DNA from: Paraburkholderia caffeinitolerans
GTDB lineage: Bacteria > Pseudomonadota > Gammaproteobacteria > Burkholderiales > Burkholderiaceae
DNA: 64,000 bases
Assembly (NCBI RefSeq): GCF_902859945.1
Contig: NZ_CADIKL010000007.1
Coordinates: 186,001-250,000 of the forward strand
Direction: 5' to 3'
The notes beneath the pieces are model-generated. The model saw only the letters and a program-made list of their open reading frames with translations. It did not search any database and was not told the origin of the DNA. Made by a program: the position numbers and the translations under genes. Every line of letters begins with the position of its first letter. The stretch's first letter is position 1. This document shows positions 41,889 through 51,802 of this stretch, one piece after another.

Positions 41889-42370
41889 GATTTTATATGC
41901 ATTCTAGAGGTTCGAACCACCCGACTAACACCGGGATGACATGGCTCAAGTCTCTGAATGGATGGATGTTTTCGCCCCCGATTGCATCAAGCGCGACCGC
42001 ATTTCGACGCCCCGTTAGCCATCCTGCCAGGGGTGAAATTCCCAATATTTGAGCGACCCAATCACATATTGGAGATCGCGGAAAAACCGACCTACAATCC
42101 GATCCATCCGACATGTCGTGCCACACGCTTCGAACCAGGCGGGCGGTGAATGGCAAGTCGGCATAGCCCAGACAAAAACTCGCGGCCGCGCAAATCGCGC
42201 GGCTCAGCGGGCAAGAATCGGAGACGTCAGCCATGTTCCAGTCCGCGAAGCGCGCGGCCTTGTGCCGTCCACCGTCGCGCGTGAAAGCGCGTTCCTGCTT
42301 TTCGCACCAAGGTCCGCAGGCCGTCGTTTGACGCCGTGCGTTTATCCCCGTCTTTCTGATCGGCCTCGCC
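41889..42370. other. Intergenic region before the sugar catabolic operon
   Basis: This 482-bp divergent region should contain the toxin-antitoxin promoter (minus) and the IclR-dgoK-dgoA promoter (plus). A GGTTCGAACC palindrome at 41909-41918 resembles a tRNA T-loop but has no matching stems. The candidate promoter and operator at 42042-42098 are listed separately. Open frames here have no recognisable protein. Confidence 0.4.
42042..42098 (+). promoter_or_regulatory. Candidate promoter with overlapping inverted repeat for the IclR-dgoKA operon
   Basis: TTGGAG (42069-42074) and TACAAT (42093-42098) form a sigma-70-like pair with an 18-bp spacer. CCAATAT (42042-42048) and ATATTGG (42066-42072) are perfect 7-bp arms 17 bp apart, and the right arm covers the -35. 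This fits binding by the IclR protein encoded 270 bp downstream. Confidence 0.45.
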
Positions 42371-43339
42371 ATGAACAAAGCGATGTCCCCGAATTTCGCC
42401 GAACGCTTCGCGAACGCCGAGGCCGCCCCGGCCGCTGAGTCGGCCGCGGACGCTTCCGTCGCCGCTGGCCGCGCGCAACCACAAGCCAAATCCCGTGCCG
42501 GTGCCGACGAAATCGTCGGCCTGCCGGGCGCGCTGCTCGACGGCTCGGCGCAAGCCGGCACACAGACGCTCTTGCGCGGCCTCGCCATTCTCGAAGCCGC
42601 CGCCGCCGGTGTGCGCGACTTGCGCTCGTTCGGCGCTGTGCTCGGCACGACGCGCAGCACCACGCACCGGCTTGTCTCGAGCCTCGTGCAGGCGCGTTAT
42701 CTGCGCCAGGTGCAGGGCGGCTATCTGCTCGGGCCCAAGCTCATCGAACTCGGCACGATCGCGCTCGAGCAGATGCCGCTCACGGCCGTCGCGCGCACGC
42801 ATCTCGAAGCGCTCGCCGACGCCACGCTCGACACCATCCACCTCGGCGTGCGCGATGGCGACGACGTGCTCTATATCGACAAGATTCCCGGCCAGCGCGG
42901 CCTCGAAATGCGCTCGCGGGTGGGGCACCGCATGCCGCTCGCGTCCACGGGCATCGGCAAGGCGATGATGCTCGACCTCTCGCCGCAGTCGTGGCGCGAC
43001 CTGTTCGAGGCGTCGCGGCGCGCGCTCGCGGGCGTGAGCTTTCGCCCCGATCACAACCTCGATCCCGACACCTTTCTCAAGCGCATGGCCACGTACTCCG
43101 CGGGCGGCTACACGTTCGATCTAGAGGAGAACGAAATTTCGATCCGCTGCGTGGCCGCGCCGGTGCGTGACGCGTCGGGGGCGATCGTGGCGGCGCTGTC
43201 GGTGGCGAGCACGATTCCCTACATGCCGCTCGAACGCATGGACGAGCTGATCGCGGTCGTGCAGCGCGAGGCGCGCGCGATCTCGCAGGAGCTCGGCTGG
43301 CGCGTGCCGCAACCGGCAACGCGCAGGATCCGCCGATGA
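42371..43339 (+). CDS. IclR family transcriptional regulator of the sugar operon
   Basis: This 322-residue regulator has a long Ala-rich N terminus (about 60 residues), a winged helix-turn-helix (about 64-125, ILEAAAAGVRDLRSFGAVLGTTRSTTHR) and the IclR effector domain (about 140-310, with HLGVRDGDDVLYIDKI and the ENEISIRCVAAPVRD segment). It overlaps dgoK by 4 bp and so is co-transcribed with it. The effector is probably a galactonate- or arabonate-type intermediate; this is inference from context. Confidence 0.9.
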   Translation: MNKAMSPNFAERFANAEAAPAAESAADASVAAGRAQPQAKSRAGADEIVGLPGALLDGSAQAGTQTLLRGLAILEAAAAGVRDLRSFGAVLGTTRSTTHRLVSSLVQARYLRQVQGGYLLGPKLIELGTIALEQMPLTAVARTHLEALADATLDTIHLGVRDGDDVLYIDKIPGQRGLEMRSRVGHRMPLASTGIGKAMMLDLSPQSWRDLFEASRRALAGVSFRPDHNLDPDTFLKRMATYSAGGYTFDLEENEISIRCVAAPVRDASGAIVAALSVASTIPYMPLERMDELIAVVQREARAISQELGWRVPQPATRRIRR

Positions 43340-44406
43340 GCGCACACACGACGGCGGCACGCAAGGCGCAGGGCAAGCCGGCTGCGGCCAAGGCGAAGCA
43401 GGCCGCACTCATTGCGCTCGACTGGGGCACGACTTCGCTGCGCGCGTATTTGTTCGATGCGGCGGGCGAGGTGCTCGACACGCGCATCTCGACGGCCGGG
43501 ATCATGAATTTGCCGGTGCCGGTCGAAGAGGGCGGCTTCGACGCCGCATTCGACGAGGCGTGCGGCGTGTGGCTCGCGCAGTCGAGCGCGCTGCCGGTGC
43601 TCGCGGCGGGCATGGTCGGCAGTGCCCAAGGCTGGGTGTCGGCGCCGTATGTGGAAACGCCCGCGGGCGAGGACGCGCTGGTGGCCGGCATCGCCAAGGT
43701 GCGCACGGCCAGCGGCGTGGAGATGGCCGTGGTGCCGGGCGTGCTGGAGCCGGGCGCGTTGCCCAATGTCATGCGCGGCGAGGAAACGCAGATCTTCGGC
43801 GCGCTGGGTGAGCGCGGTGAGCAGGCCGATGTGGCCAATCAACCGTCGAAGCAGCCCATGCAGCCCGCGCTGATCGGCCTGCCCGGCACGCACGCGAAAT
43901 GGGTCGTGGTGGAGGGCGCGCGCATTGCGCGCTTCTACACCTTCATGACTGGCGAGGTCTACGCGGCGCTTACGGCGCACACGATTCTCGGCCGCACTAT
44001 GAAGCGGCCCGCCGCGCCCGATACGGAGGCGTTCCTGCGCGGCGTGACGGTGGCGCGCGAACACGGTTGTGCGGGTGTGCTGGCGACGGCGTTCAGCACG
44101 CGCACGCTCGGCCTCACCGATCAGCTTGCCGCCGACGAGCAGCCCGACTATCTCTCGGGCCTCTTGATCGGTCACGAACTGGCGGGGCTCGACGCAGTGC
44201 TCGCGCGCCGCGACGTGGAACTCGCGGCATGCGCACCGCGGCTGATCGGCGCCGAAGCGCTGTGCGAGCGCTACCGGCTCGCGCTCGCGCAGTTCGGCTG
44301 CGGTGGTGTGGAAATCGTGCATCGGGCGACCGAGCGCGGGCTGTGGCGCATCGCGGTGCGCGCGGGCCTCGTTGCCCCGACGGACCAGACGAACCCAACG
44401 GCGTGA
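43336..44406 (+). CDS. dgoK: 2-dehydro-3-deoxygalactonokinase
   Basis: This 356-residue kinase phosphorylates 2-keto-3-deoxy-D-galactonate at O6 in the De Ley-Doudoroff pathway. The ATP-site start is ALIALDWGTTSLRAYLFD, with further family motifs AAGMVGSAQGW, VVPGV, MRGEETQIFG and LPGTHAKWV. A 20-residue Lys/Ala-rich N terminus precedes the domain. The ATG overlaps the iclR-type gene stop, and the aldolase gene follows 34 bp downstream. Confidence 0.94.
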   Translation: MSAHTTAARKAQGKPAAAKAKQAALIALDWGTTSLRAYLFDAAGEVLDTRISTAGIMNLPVPVEEGGFDAAFDEACGVWLAQSSALPVLAAGMVGSAQGWVSAPYVETPAGEDALVAGIAKVRTASGVEMAVVPGVLEPGALPNVMRGEETQIFGALGERGEQADVANQPSKQPMQPALIGLPGTHAKWVVVEGARIARFYTFMTGEVYAALTAHTILGRTMKRPAAPDTEAFLRGVTVAREHGCAGVLATAFSTRTLGLTDQLAADEQPDYLSGLLIGHELAGLDAVLARRDVELAACAPRLIGAEALCERYRLALAQFGCGGVEIVHRATERGLWRIAVRAGLVAPTDQTNPTA

Positions 44407-44440
44407 ACCGCGCAGAACGCAAATCACAGGACTACGCACG

Positions 44441-45163
44441 ATGGAATCCGATTTGAACTTGCCTGCCCCGTACACGCCTCACGCAGGTTTCATGGCCGCG
44501 TTTGGCGCGTGCCGGATGGTCGCGATCATGCGCGGCATCCAGCCCGCCGAGGCTGCCGACCATGGCCGTGCGCTCTATGAGGCAGGCTTCCGGCTCATCG
44601 AAGTGCCGCTCAATTCGCCGTCGCCGCTCGATAGCATTGCGGCGCTGCGCGCGGCGCTGCCCGCCGACGCCATGATCGGCGCGGGCACGGTGCTCACGAC
44701 CGAGGCCGTGCACGACGTCAAGGCCGCGGGCGGCACGCTGATCGTGATGCCGCATGCGGACACCGACGTGATTCTCGCGGCGAAGCTGCAAGGACTCGCT
44801 TGCGTGCCGGGCGTGGCGACGCCGACCGAAGCGTTCGCGGCGCTCAAATGCGGCGCCGACGCGCTCAAGATGTTCCCCGCCGAGCAACTGGGCCCGGAGG
44901 TGACGAAGGCGTGGCGCGCGGTCATTCCCGGCGTCGTGCCGCTTCTGCCCGTGGGCGGCGTGAAGGCGGACAACATGGGGCCGCAGTTGGCGGCGGGCGC
45001 GAGCGGCTTCGGCCTGGGCTCCGCGCTCTACAAACCGGGCCAGGACGTGGCGGCAACGCGCGCGAACGCGCTTGCGTTCATCGCGGGCTGGCGCGCGACC
45101 CAAAGCTCGCAAACCGGCGTGCAAGCCGATGCGCAATCCGGTGCGCAAGGAGCGAAGGCGTGA
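44441..45163 (+). CDS. dgoA: 2-dehydro-3-deoxy-6-phosphogalactonate aldolase
   Basis: This 240-residue class I aldolase cleaves KDPGal to pyruvate and glyceraldehyde 3-phosphate. It is a KDPG/KDPGal family barrel with Glu54 (RLIEVPLNSP) and the Schiff-base Lys143 (ALKMFPAEQ). RGIQPAEA near residue 31 and the phosphate-binding LLPVGGV are also visible. The stop overlaps the next gene's GTG start. The C terminus has a short Gln/Ala/Ser-rich tail. Confidence 0.94.
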   Translation: MESDLNLPAPYTPHAGFMAAFGACRMVAIMRGIQPAEAADHGRALYEAGFRLIEVPLNSPSPLDSIAALRAALPADAMIGAGTVLTTEAVHDVKAAGGTLIVMPHADTDVILAAKLQGLACVPGVATPTEAFAALKCGADALKMFPAEQLGPEVTKAWRAVIPGVVPLLPVGGVKADNMGPQLAAGASGFGLGSALYKPGQDVAATRANALAFIAGWRATQSSQTGVQADAQSGAQGAKA

Positions 45164-45939
45164 ACCGCCTGAACGGCAAGGTTGCGATCGTGACCGGCGC
45201 GGGGCGCGGCATTGGCGCCGCGATCGCGCGCGCGTTCGCGGCCGAGGGCGCGGCGGTCGTGCTTGCCGAACTCGATGGCGCGAGCGCCGAGGCCACGGCG
45301 CGCGCGATCGCGCAGGCGCAACCAGGCGCGCGCACGCTCGCGGTGCCCACCGACGTTACGCAGGCCGCGTCGGTGCGGACGGCAGTGGCCGAGGCCGAGC
45401 GCGCGTTCGGCCCCGTCGACGTGCTCGTGAATAACGCGGGCATCAACGTGTTCGCCGACCCGCTCACGATGACCGACGACGACTGGCGCCGCTGCTTCGC
45501 CGTCGATCTGGACGGCGTCTGGAACGGCTGCCGCGCCGTGTTGCCGGGCATGGTCGAGCGCCGCGCGGGCAGCATCGTGAACATCGCCTCGACGCATGCG
45601 TTCCAGATCATTCCGGGCTGCTTCCCGTACCCGGTTGCCAAGCACGGCGTGATTGGCCTCACGCGCGCGCTCGGCATCGAATACGCGCCGAGGAACGTGC
45701 GCGTGAACGCGATCGCGCCGGGCTACATCGAAACGCAGCTCACGCACGACTGGTGGAACGCGCAGCCCGACCCCGAGGCGGCGCGCCGCGTGACGCTCGA
45801 ACTGCCGCCGATGAAGCGCATCGGCCGGCCGGAAGAGGTCGCGATGACGGCCGTGTTTCTCGCCTCGGACGAAGCGCCGTTCATCAACGCGAGCTGCATC
45901 ACGATCGATGGCGGGCGCACGGCGCTGCATCACGAGTAG
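45160..45939 (+). CDS. SDR family oxidoreductase, probable sugar 1-dehydrogenase, GTG start
   Basis: This 259-residue classical short-chain dehydrogenase has the NAD(P) motif TGAGRGIG (near residue 12), NNAGIN, a catalytic Ser in NIASTHA and YPVAK with Tyr and Lys. It is likely to oxidise galactose, fucose or a related aldose to the lactone, from its place in the operon. The GTG at 45160 overlaps the dgoA stop, has AAGGAG upstream and directly precedes the Rossmann fold. The exact sugar is unknown. Confidence 0.85.
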   Translation: MNRLNGKVAIVTGAGRGIGAAIARAFAAEGAAVVLAELDGASAEATARAIAQAQPGARTLAVPTDVTQAASVRTAVAEAERAFGPVDVLVNNAGINVFADPLTMTDDDWRRCFAVDLDGVWNGCRAVLPGMVERRAGSIVNIASTHAFQIIPGCFPYPVAKHGVIGLTRALGIEYAPRNVRVNAIAPGYIETQLTHDWWNAQPDPEAARRVTLELPPMKRIGRPEEVAMTAVFLASDEAPFINASCITIDGGRTALHHE

Positions 45940-46049
45940 ACAAGACAAGAACACGCAGGACTTTCGCCGCAGCGCTGGCCGCGCGCGGGCGGATGAAGAA
46001 AAAGCGGCCGCTACCTTCCCGTGACTGAAGAAGACAGGAGACAGACACC

Positions 46050-47051
46050 ATGCAACGCAGGATTTTCCTCACGCTGTTGGCCGCCGCTACGACCGCGATG
46101 CTCGCACAGGCCCCTGTTGCGCAGGCCGCCGACCCGGTCAAGATCGGCTTTCTTGTGAAGCAGCCCGAAGAGCCGTGGTTCCAGGACGAGTGGAAGTTCG
46201 CCGAGATGGCCGCCAAGAAGGATGGCTTCACGCTCGTGAAGATCGGCGCGCCTTCCGGCGAGAAGGTGATGAGCGCGATCGACAATCTTGCGGCGCAAAA
46301 GGCTCAGGGCTTCATCATCTGCACGCCTGACGTGAAGCTCGGGCCGGGCATCGTCGCCAAGGCCCGTGCCGACAAGCTCAAGATGATGACCGTTGACGAC
46401 CGCCTCGTCGACGGCGCGGGCAAGCCGATCGAAGCCGTGCCGCACATGGGTATCTCCGCCTACAACATCGGCAAGCAGGTGGGCGACGGCATTGCCGCCG
46501 AGATCAAGAAGCGCGGCTGGGACATGAAGGACGTGGGCGCCATCGACGTGACCTACGAGCAGTTGCCGACCGCGCACGACCGCACCACGGGCGCGACCGA
46601 CGCGCTCGTGGCCGCAGGGTTCCCGAAGGCCAACATCATTGCCGCGCCGCAGGCCAAGACCGATACGGAAAACGCCTTCAACGCCGCCAACATTGCGCTC
46701 ACCAAGAACCCGCAGTTCAAGCACTGGGTGGCCTACGGCCTGAACGACGAAGCCGTGCTGGGCGCCGTGCGCGCCGCGGAAGGCCGCGGCTTCAAGGCCG
46801 ACAACATGATCGGCATCGGCATCGGCGGTTCGGACTCGGCGCTCAACGAGTTCAAGAAGCCCGAGCCGACCGGCTTCTTCGGCACGGTCATCATCAGCCC
46901 GAAGCGCCACGGCGAGGAGACGTCCGAACTGATGTACGCGTGGATCACGCAAGGCAAGGCGCCGCCGATGCTCACGCTCACGACCGGCATGCTGGCGACG
47001 CGCGACAACGTGGGCCAGGTGCGCGAGCAGATGGGACTCGCCTCGAAGTAA
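46050..47051 (+). CDS. araF: Arabinose-type ABC transporter periplasmic binding protein
   Basis: This 333-residue periplasmic protein closely follows E. coli AraF in pattern: GFLVKQPEEPWFQDEWKF, FIICTPDVKLG, MTVDDRLVD, KHWVAYGLNDEAVLGAVRA and GIGIGGSDSA. Its signal peptide covers about residues 1-26, ending AQAAD. AraF-type proteins bind L-arabinose and also D-galactose or D-fucose, which suits the galactonate enzymes alongside. GACAGGAGACAGACACC precedes the ATG. Confidence 0.93.
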   Translation: MQRRIFLTLLAAATTAMLAQAPVAQAADPVKIGFLVKQPEEPWFQDEWKFAEMAAKKDGFTLVKIGAPSGEKVMSAIDNLAAQKAQGFIICTPDVKLGPGIVAKARADKLKMMTVDDRLVDGAGKPIEAVPHMGISAYNIGKQVGDGIAAEIKKRGWDMKDVGAIDVTYEQLPTAHDRTTGATDALVAAGFPKANIIAAPQAKTDTENAFNAANIALTKNPQFKHWVAYGLNDEAVLGAVRAAEGRGFKADNMIGIGIGGSDSALNEFKKPEPTGFFGTVIISPKRHGEETSELMYAWITQGKAPPMLTLTTGMLATRDNVGQVREQMGLASK

Positions 47052-47199
47052 GGATGCGAAGACCACGCAAGGTCACTGTATGAGGGGCATGAAGGAAGTG
47101 GTTCGAAGGGCTTTCCGCTGCAAAGCGGCCGGCGCGCCAGTGAAGTGAGCGAAGCGCGCGCCGGCCATACGCGGCGCATCGAATGGAGAGGAAACCGAA

Positions 47200-48711
47200 G
47201 TGTCAGCGACACTGCGTTTTGACGATATCGGCAAGGTGTTTCCCGGCGTGCGCGCGCTCGACGGCGTGTCGTTCGACGTGCAGGCGGGCGAAGTGCATGG
47301 CTTGATGGGCGAGAACGGCGCGGGCAAGTCCACGCTGCTGAAGATACTCGGCGGCGAGTATCAGCCCGATTCGGGCCGCATCCTGATGGACGGCAACGAG
47401 GTGCGTTTCGCCGATGCAGCCGCGTCGATCGGCGCGGGCATCGCCGTGATTCATCAGGAGTTGCAATACGTGCCCGATCTCACGGTCGCCGAGAATCTGT
47501 TGCTGGGCGCGCTGCCCAACGCGCTCGGCTGGGTGAGGCGCGGCGAGGCGCGCCGCTTCGTGCGCGAGCGCCTGGCCGCGATGGGCGTGGATCTCGATCC
47601 CGCCGCGAAGCTGCGCAAGCTTTCCATCGCGCAGCGACAGATGGTGGAAATCTGCAAGGCGCTGTTGCGCAATGCGCGCGTGATCGCGCTCGACGAGCCC
47701 ACGAGTTCGCTCTCGCACCGCGAAACCGAAGTGCTTTTCAAGCTCGTGCGCGAGCTGCGCGCCGACAACCGCGCGCTCATCTACATCTCGCACCGCATGG
47801 ACGAGATTTACGAACTCTGCGATGCCTGCACGATTTTCCGCGACGGCCGCAAGATCGCTTCGCACGAGAAGCTCGAAGAGGTCAAGCGCACGACGCTCGT
47901 GGCCGAAATGGTGGGCCGCGAGATCAGCGACATCTACAACTACTCGCCGCGCGAGCACGGCAACGTGCGCTTCGCGGTGCGCGGCATCGAGGGGCATCCG
48001 CTCAACGCGGCGGCCAGCTTCGAAGTCAAGGCGGGTGAGATCGTCGGCTTTTTCGGGCTCGTGGGCGCGGGCCGCAGCGAACTCATGCAGTTGATCTACG
48101 GCACGCATAAACGGCGTGCGGGCGAGATCGAGCTCGACGGCAAGCCGATCCGCGTGAAGTGCGCGAGCGACGCGATTCGCCACGGCATCGTGCTGTGCCC
48201 GGAAGACCGCAAGGAGCAGGGCATCGTTGCGATGGCAACGGTCGCGGAGAACATCAACATCAGTTGCCGCCGCCATTTCCTGCGCGCGGGCATGTTTCTC
48301 GATCGCAAGAAGGAGGCCGAAACGGCTGACCGCTTCATCAAGCTCTTGAAGATCAAGACGCCGAGCCGCCGCCAGAAGATCCGCTTTCTCTCGGGCGGCA
48401 ACCAGCAGAAGGCGATTCTTTCGCGCTGGCTCGCCGAGCCCGACCTCAAAGTGGTGATTCTCGACGAACCCACGCGCGGGATCGACGTCGGCGCGAAGCA
48501 CGAAATCTATAACGTGATCTACCAGCTTGCCGCGCGCGGCTGCGCGATCGTAATGGTGTCATCGGAATTGCCGGAGGTGCTTGGCGTGTCGGACCGCATC
48601 GTGGTGATGCGCGAAGGCCGCATTTCCGGTGAATTGCCGCGCAGCGCGGCGAGCGAACACGCGGTTCTGGACCTGGCGCTGCCGCAAGGCGCGCGGGCAA
48701 AAGCCGCATGA
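47200..48711 (+). CDS. araG: Sugar ABC transporter ATP-binding protein (two ATPase domains)
   Basis: This 503-residue protein has two fused nucleotide-binding domains, as in AraG, MglA and RbsA. The first has Walker [10 protein letters not shown] (37-45) and signature LSIAQRQM. The second has a degenerate Walker A (GLVGAGRSE) and signature LSGGNQQKA, the family norm. The GTG at 47200 follows GGAGAGGAAACC. The stop lies 23 bp before the preferred araH start. Confidence 0.92.
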   Translation: MSATLRFDDIGKVFPGVRALDGVSFDVQAGEVHGLMGENGAGKSTLLKILGGEYQPDSGRILMDGNEVRFADAAASIGAGIAVIHQELQYVPDLTVAENLLLGALPNALGWVRRGEARRFVRERLAAMGVDLDPAAKLRKLSIAQRQMVEICKALLRNARVIALDEPTSSLSHRETEVLFKLVRELRADNRALIYISHRMDEIYELCDACTIFRDGRKIASHEKLEEVKRTTLVAEMVGREISDIYNYSPREHGNVRFAVRGIEGHPLNAAASFEVKAGEIVGFFGLVGAGRSELMQLIYGTHKRRAGEIELDGKPIRVKCASDAIRHGIVLCPEDRKEQGIVAMATVAENINISCRRHFLRAGMFLDRKKEAETADRFIKLLKIKTPSRRQKIRFLSGGNQQKAILSRWLAEPDLKVVILDEPTRGIDVGAKHEIYNVIYQLAARGCAIVMVSSELPEVLGVSDRIVVMREGRISGELPRSAASEHAVLDLALPQGARAKAA

Positions 48712-48734
48712 GTGGACGGGGAGGAGTGACTGAA

Positions 48735-49772
48735 ATGCAAGCGAGAGAAAATCTGGCGGCCGACGCCGCCGATGCCGCGAAGAGCGTCGCGCACAGCGCG
48801 GCCGACGCGCTGATGCCGAAGACCAGCGACAAGCAGAAGTGGTGGCAGCAGATCACCGAGTACAGCCTCATCGTGATCTTCGCGATCATGTTCATCACGA
48901 TGTCGCTGACCGTCGATCACTTCTTCTCGATCGAGAACATGCTCGGCCTTGCACTGTCGATCTCGCAGATCGGCATGGTGGCCTGCACGATGATGTTCTG
49001 TCTCGCCTCGCGCGACTTCGATCTTTCGGTGGGCTCGACTGTCGCGTTCGCAGGCGTGATGTGCGCGATGGTGCTCAACGCTACGAACAACACGTTCATT
49101 GCGATCATTGCCGCCGTGGCCGCAGGCGCCGCGATCGGCTTCGTGAACGGCGCGGTGATCGCGTACCTGCGCATCAATGCGCTGATCACCACGCTCGCCA
49201 CCATGGAGATCGTGCGCGGGCTTGGCTTTATCGTCTCGCACGGCCAAGCCGTGGGCGTGTCTTCCGACACCTTCATCGCGATGGGCACGGCGTCGTTCTT
49301 TGGCGTGCAACTGCCGATCTGGGTCACGCTCGTGTGCTTCATTGTGTTCGGCGTGATGCTCAACCAGACCGTGTACGGGCGCAACACGCTCGCCATCGGC
49401 GGCAATCCGGAAGCGTCGAGGCTCGCGGGCATCAAGGTCGAGCGCACGCGCGTGTGGATCTTCCTGATCCAGGGCGCGGTGACGGCGCTCGCGGGCGTGA
49501 TTCTCGCGTCGCGCATTACATCGGGCCAGCCGAACGCCGCAGAAGGCTTCGAGCTGAACGTGATTTCCGCATGTGTGCTGGGTGGCGTGTCGCTCCTCGG
49601 CGGACGCGCGACGATCTCGGGCGTGGTGATTGGCGTGCTCATCATGGGCACGGTCGAGAACGTAATGAACCTGCTCAACATCGACGCGTTCTATCAGTAC
49701 CTCGTGCGTGGTGCGATCCTGCTCGCGGCGGTGCTGCTCGACCAGTTGAAGAATCGTGGCGCGCGCGATTGA
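48735..49772 (+). CDS. araH: Sugar ABC transporter permease
   Basis: This 345-residue permease of the AraH/RbsC class has eight to ten TM segments and the conserved loop around GNPEASRLAGIKVERTRVWIF that contacts the ATPase. The N-terminal 40 residues are soluble and Ala-rich. The ATG at 48735 was preferred because GGGGAGGAG lies 8 bp upstream. An ATG at 48708 overlapping the araG stop would add 9 residues but has no ribosome binding site. Confidence 0.9.
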   Translation: MQARENLAADAADAAKSVAHSAADALMPKTSDKQKWWQQITEYSLIVIFAIMFITMSLTVDHFFSIENMLGLALSISQIGMVACTMMFCLASRDFDLSVGSTVAFAGVMCAMVLNATNNTFIAIIAAVAAGAAIGFVNGAVIAYLRINALITTLATMEIVRGLGFIVSHGQAVGVSSDTFIAMGTASFFGVQLPIWVTLVCFIVFGVMLNQTVYGRNTLAIGGNPEASRLAGIKVERTRVWIFLIQGAVTALAGVILASRITSGQPNAAEGFELNVISACVLGGVSLLGGRATISGVVIGVLIMGTVENVMNLLNIDAFYQYLVRGAILLAAVLLDQLKNRGARD

Positions 49773-49806
49773 AGCTAGCGACTGAGAGATTAATCAGGAA
49801 TCCAAC

Positions 49807-50604
49807 ATGACGACGTCTTCCAGTAATTCGCATGAAGGCTACGCGCGCTACCCGAGCCTCGCGGGCCGCGTGGTGTTGATAACGGGCGGCGCGACCGGCA
49901 TCGGCGCGTCGTTCGTCGAGCACTTCGCCGCGCAGGGCGCGCGCGTGGCGTTCTTCGATATCGATGCGAGCGCGGGCCAGGCGCTGGCCGACACGCTAGG
50001 TCAGCGTCACAACCTGCGCCACAAACCGCTCTTTCTCGCCTGCGACCTTACCGATATCGCCGCGCTGCGCGCCGCAATCGGCGACGTGAAGGCCGCGCTC
50101 GGGCCTATCGAGGTGCTCGTGAACAATGCCGCGAACGACCGCCGGCACACGCTGGCCGAAGTCACGCCCGAGTCGTTCGACGCCGGGGTCGCCGTGAACT
50201 TGCGGCATCAGCTCTTCGCGGTGCAGGCCGTGGCGGAGGACATGAAGGCTGCGCGCGCGGGCTCGATCATCAATCTCGGCTCGATCAGCTGGATGCTCAA
50301 GCAAGCCGACCTGCCGGTCTACACGATGAGCAAATCGGCGGTGCAGGGCCTCACGCGTGGGCTCGCGAAAGACCTCGGGCGATACGGCATCCGGGTGAAT
50401 TCGCTCGTGCCGGGCTGGGTGATGACCGAGAAGCAGCGGCGCCTGTGGCTCACCGACGAAGGGCGCGAAAACATCAAGCGCGGGCAGTGCATCGACGCCG
50501 AACTGCTGCCCGAAGACCTCGCGCGCATGGCGCTTTTTCTCGCGGCCGACGACAGCCGCATGATCACCGCGCAGGAGATGGTGGTGGACGGAGGCTGGGC
50601 TTGA
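49807..50604 (+). CDS. SDR family NAD-dependent aldose 1-dehydrogenase, XylB-like
   Basis: This 265-residue short-chain dehydrogenase closely follows the Caulobacter D-xylose dehydrogenase pattern: YPSLAGRVVLITGGATGIG, VNNAANDRRH, NLRHQLFAVQAV, GSISWMLK, a YTMSK active site and VPGWVMTEKQRRLWLTDEG. In this context it more likely acts on L-arabinose, D-galactose or D-fucose, giving a 1,4- or 1,5-lactone for the next gene's lactonase. The stop overlaps the lactonase TTG start. Confidence 0.88.
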   Translation: MTTSSSNSHEGYARYPSLAGRVVLITGGATGIGASFVEHFAAQGARVAFFDIDASAGQALADTLGQRHNLRHKPLFLACDLTDIAALRAAIGDVKAALGPIEVLVNNAANDRRHTLAEVTPESFDAGVAVNLRHQLFAVQAVAEDMKAARAGSIINLGSISWMLKQADLPVYTMSKSAVQGLTRGLAKDLGRYGIRVNSLVPGWVMTEKQRRLWLTDEGRENIKRGQCIDAELLPEDLARMALFLAADDSRMITAQEMVVDGGWA

Positions 50605-51560
50605 GCGCGAACCGAAGCGATAACGACAGCGCTAACGCAAACGCTAACGAAAACACATCGGACGCCGCCGCGGCTGCGCTGCTGGTGGATGCGAAATGCG
50701 AGCTGGGCGAAGGCGCGACGTGGTGTGCGCGTAGCGGCCGGCTCTATTGGACCGATATCGAAGGCAAGCGTTTGTGGCGCTACGACGCGCGCGAGGGCAA
50801 GCACGTGACGTGGGAGATGCCGGAGCGCCTCGGGTGCTTCGCGCTTTGCGAAGACGCGCGCACGCTGCTGCTGGGCCTCGAATCGAGGCTGGCGTTCTTC
50901 GACCTGGAAACGGGTGTGGTCGACACCATCGTCGAGGTTGAGCCCGGTGTGCCCACGCGCCTCAATGACGGGCGCTGCGACCGTCAGGGGCGCTTCGTGT
51001 TCGGCACGAAGTACGAGGCAACACCGATGCAGGCGATTGGCGGCTTCTACCGTTTGAATCGCGACCTCACGCTCGAACGCCTGCCTTTGCCCGCACCCGC
51101 GATTTCGAACAGCATCGCGTTCAGCCCCGACGGATCGACGATGTACTACTGCGATTCGCTCACACGCAAGATCTGTGCGTGCGATTACAACGCGGGCGGT
51201 GCGGACGGAACGATTGCAAACCAGCGCGTCTTTGCCACGCTGACCGACGAGACCGGCGTGCCGGACGGTTCGACCGTCGATGCAGAAGGTGGGTTGTGGA
51301 ACGCGCAATGGGGCGGCGAGCGAGTGGTGCGCTATGGTGTGGATGGTGTGGAAACCGCGCGTGTAAAGATTCCCACAGCGCAGCCAAGCTGCGTTACCTT
51401 CGGCGGAGCGTTGCTGGACATGCTTTATGTGACGAGTGCGCGCGCGGAAATGGAGCCCGCGACGCTGGCGCGCGAACCCCATGCGGGCGGTGTATTCGCA
51501 GTCCGAATCAGCCGGGCGGGCGTTGTTGAGCCGCTGTTTCAAGGGGCTCGGCGCGCTTGA
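50601..51560 (+). CDS. SMP-30/gluconolactonase family sugar lactonase, TTG start
   Basis: This 319-residue six-bladed beta-propeller metal lactonase is expected to open the lactone made by the SDR enzymes. Metal-site motifs are CELGEGATWCAR (Glu), PTRLNDGRCD (Asn) and ISNSIAFSPDGSTMYYCDS (Asn and Asp). An Asn/Ala/Asp-rich stretch of about 25 residues precedes the domain. No ATG fits; TTG at 50601 has ACGGAGG 6 bp upstream and overlaps the previous stop. Confidence 0.9.
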   Translation: MSANRSDNDSANANANENTSDAAAAALLVDAKCELGEGATWCARSGRLYWTDIEGKRLWRYDAREGKHVTWEMPERLGCFALCEDARTLLLGLESRLAFFDLETGVVDTIVEVEPGVPTRLNDGRCDRQGRFVFGTKYEATPMQAIGGFYRLNRDLTLERLPLPAPAISNSIAFSPDGSTMYYCDSLTRKICACDYNAGGADGTIANQRVFATLTDETGVPDGSTVDAEGGLWNAQWGGERVVRYGVDGVETARVKIPTAQPSCVTFGGALLDMLYVTSARAEMEPATLAREPHAGGVFAVRISRAGVVEPLFQGARRA

Positions 51561-51802
51561 TTCAATGTATCGAGTGTTGCACTGGCGTCGCACTGGAATC
51601 GACTTGCAAGGTGGCCAGCGCGCGCAAGGGCGTTGTAGTTCAGCAACAAAAAGCACCAGACGAAGAAAGAGCAGGGCGAACACAAGAAGCGGCCGCAGGG
51701 CCCGTGCACGAGCAGGCAGAACGCGCGAGCACGGCGCCCCGGCAGGCCACCGGTGAGCCGCCTGTTGCGGCGGTGTCGATCATGCCTCTCGAGGAGCATC
51801 TC

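Noticed and set aside
41905..41925. tRNA-like T-loop sequence GGTTCGAACC
   Set aside because: No acceptor, D-arm or anticodon stems can be drawn on either strand, so it is only a short palindrome.
41893..42663. A 256-codon minus-strand frame upstream of the toxin gene
   Set aside because: It overlaps the IclR gene and the promoter region, and it has no protein motif.
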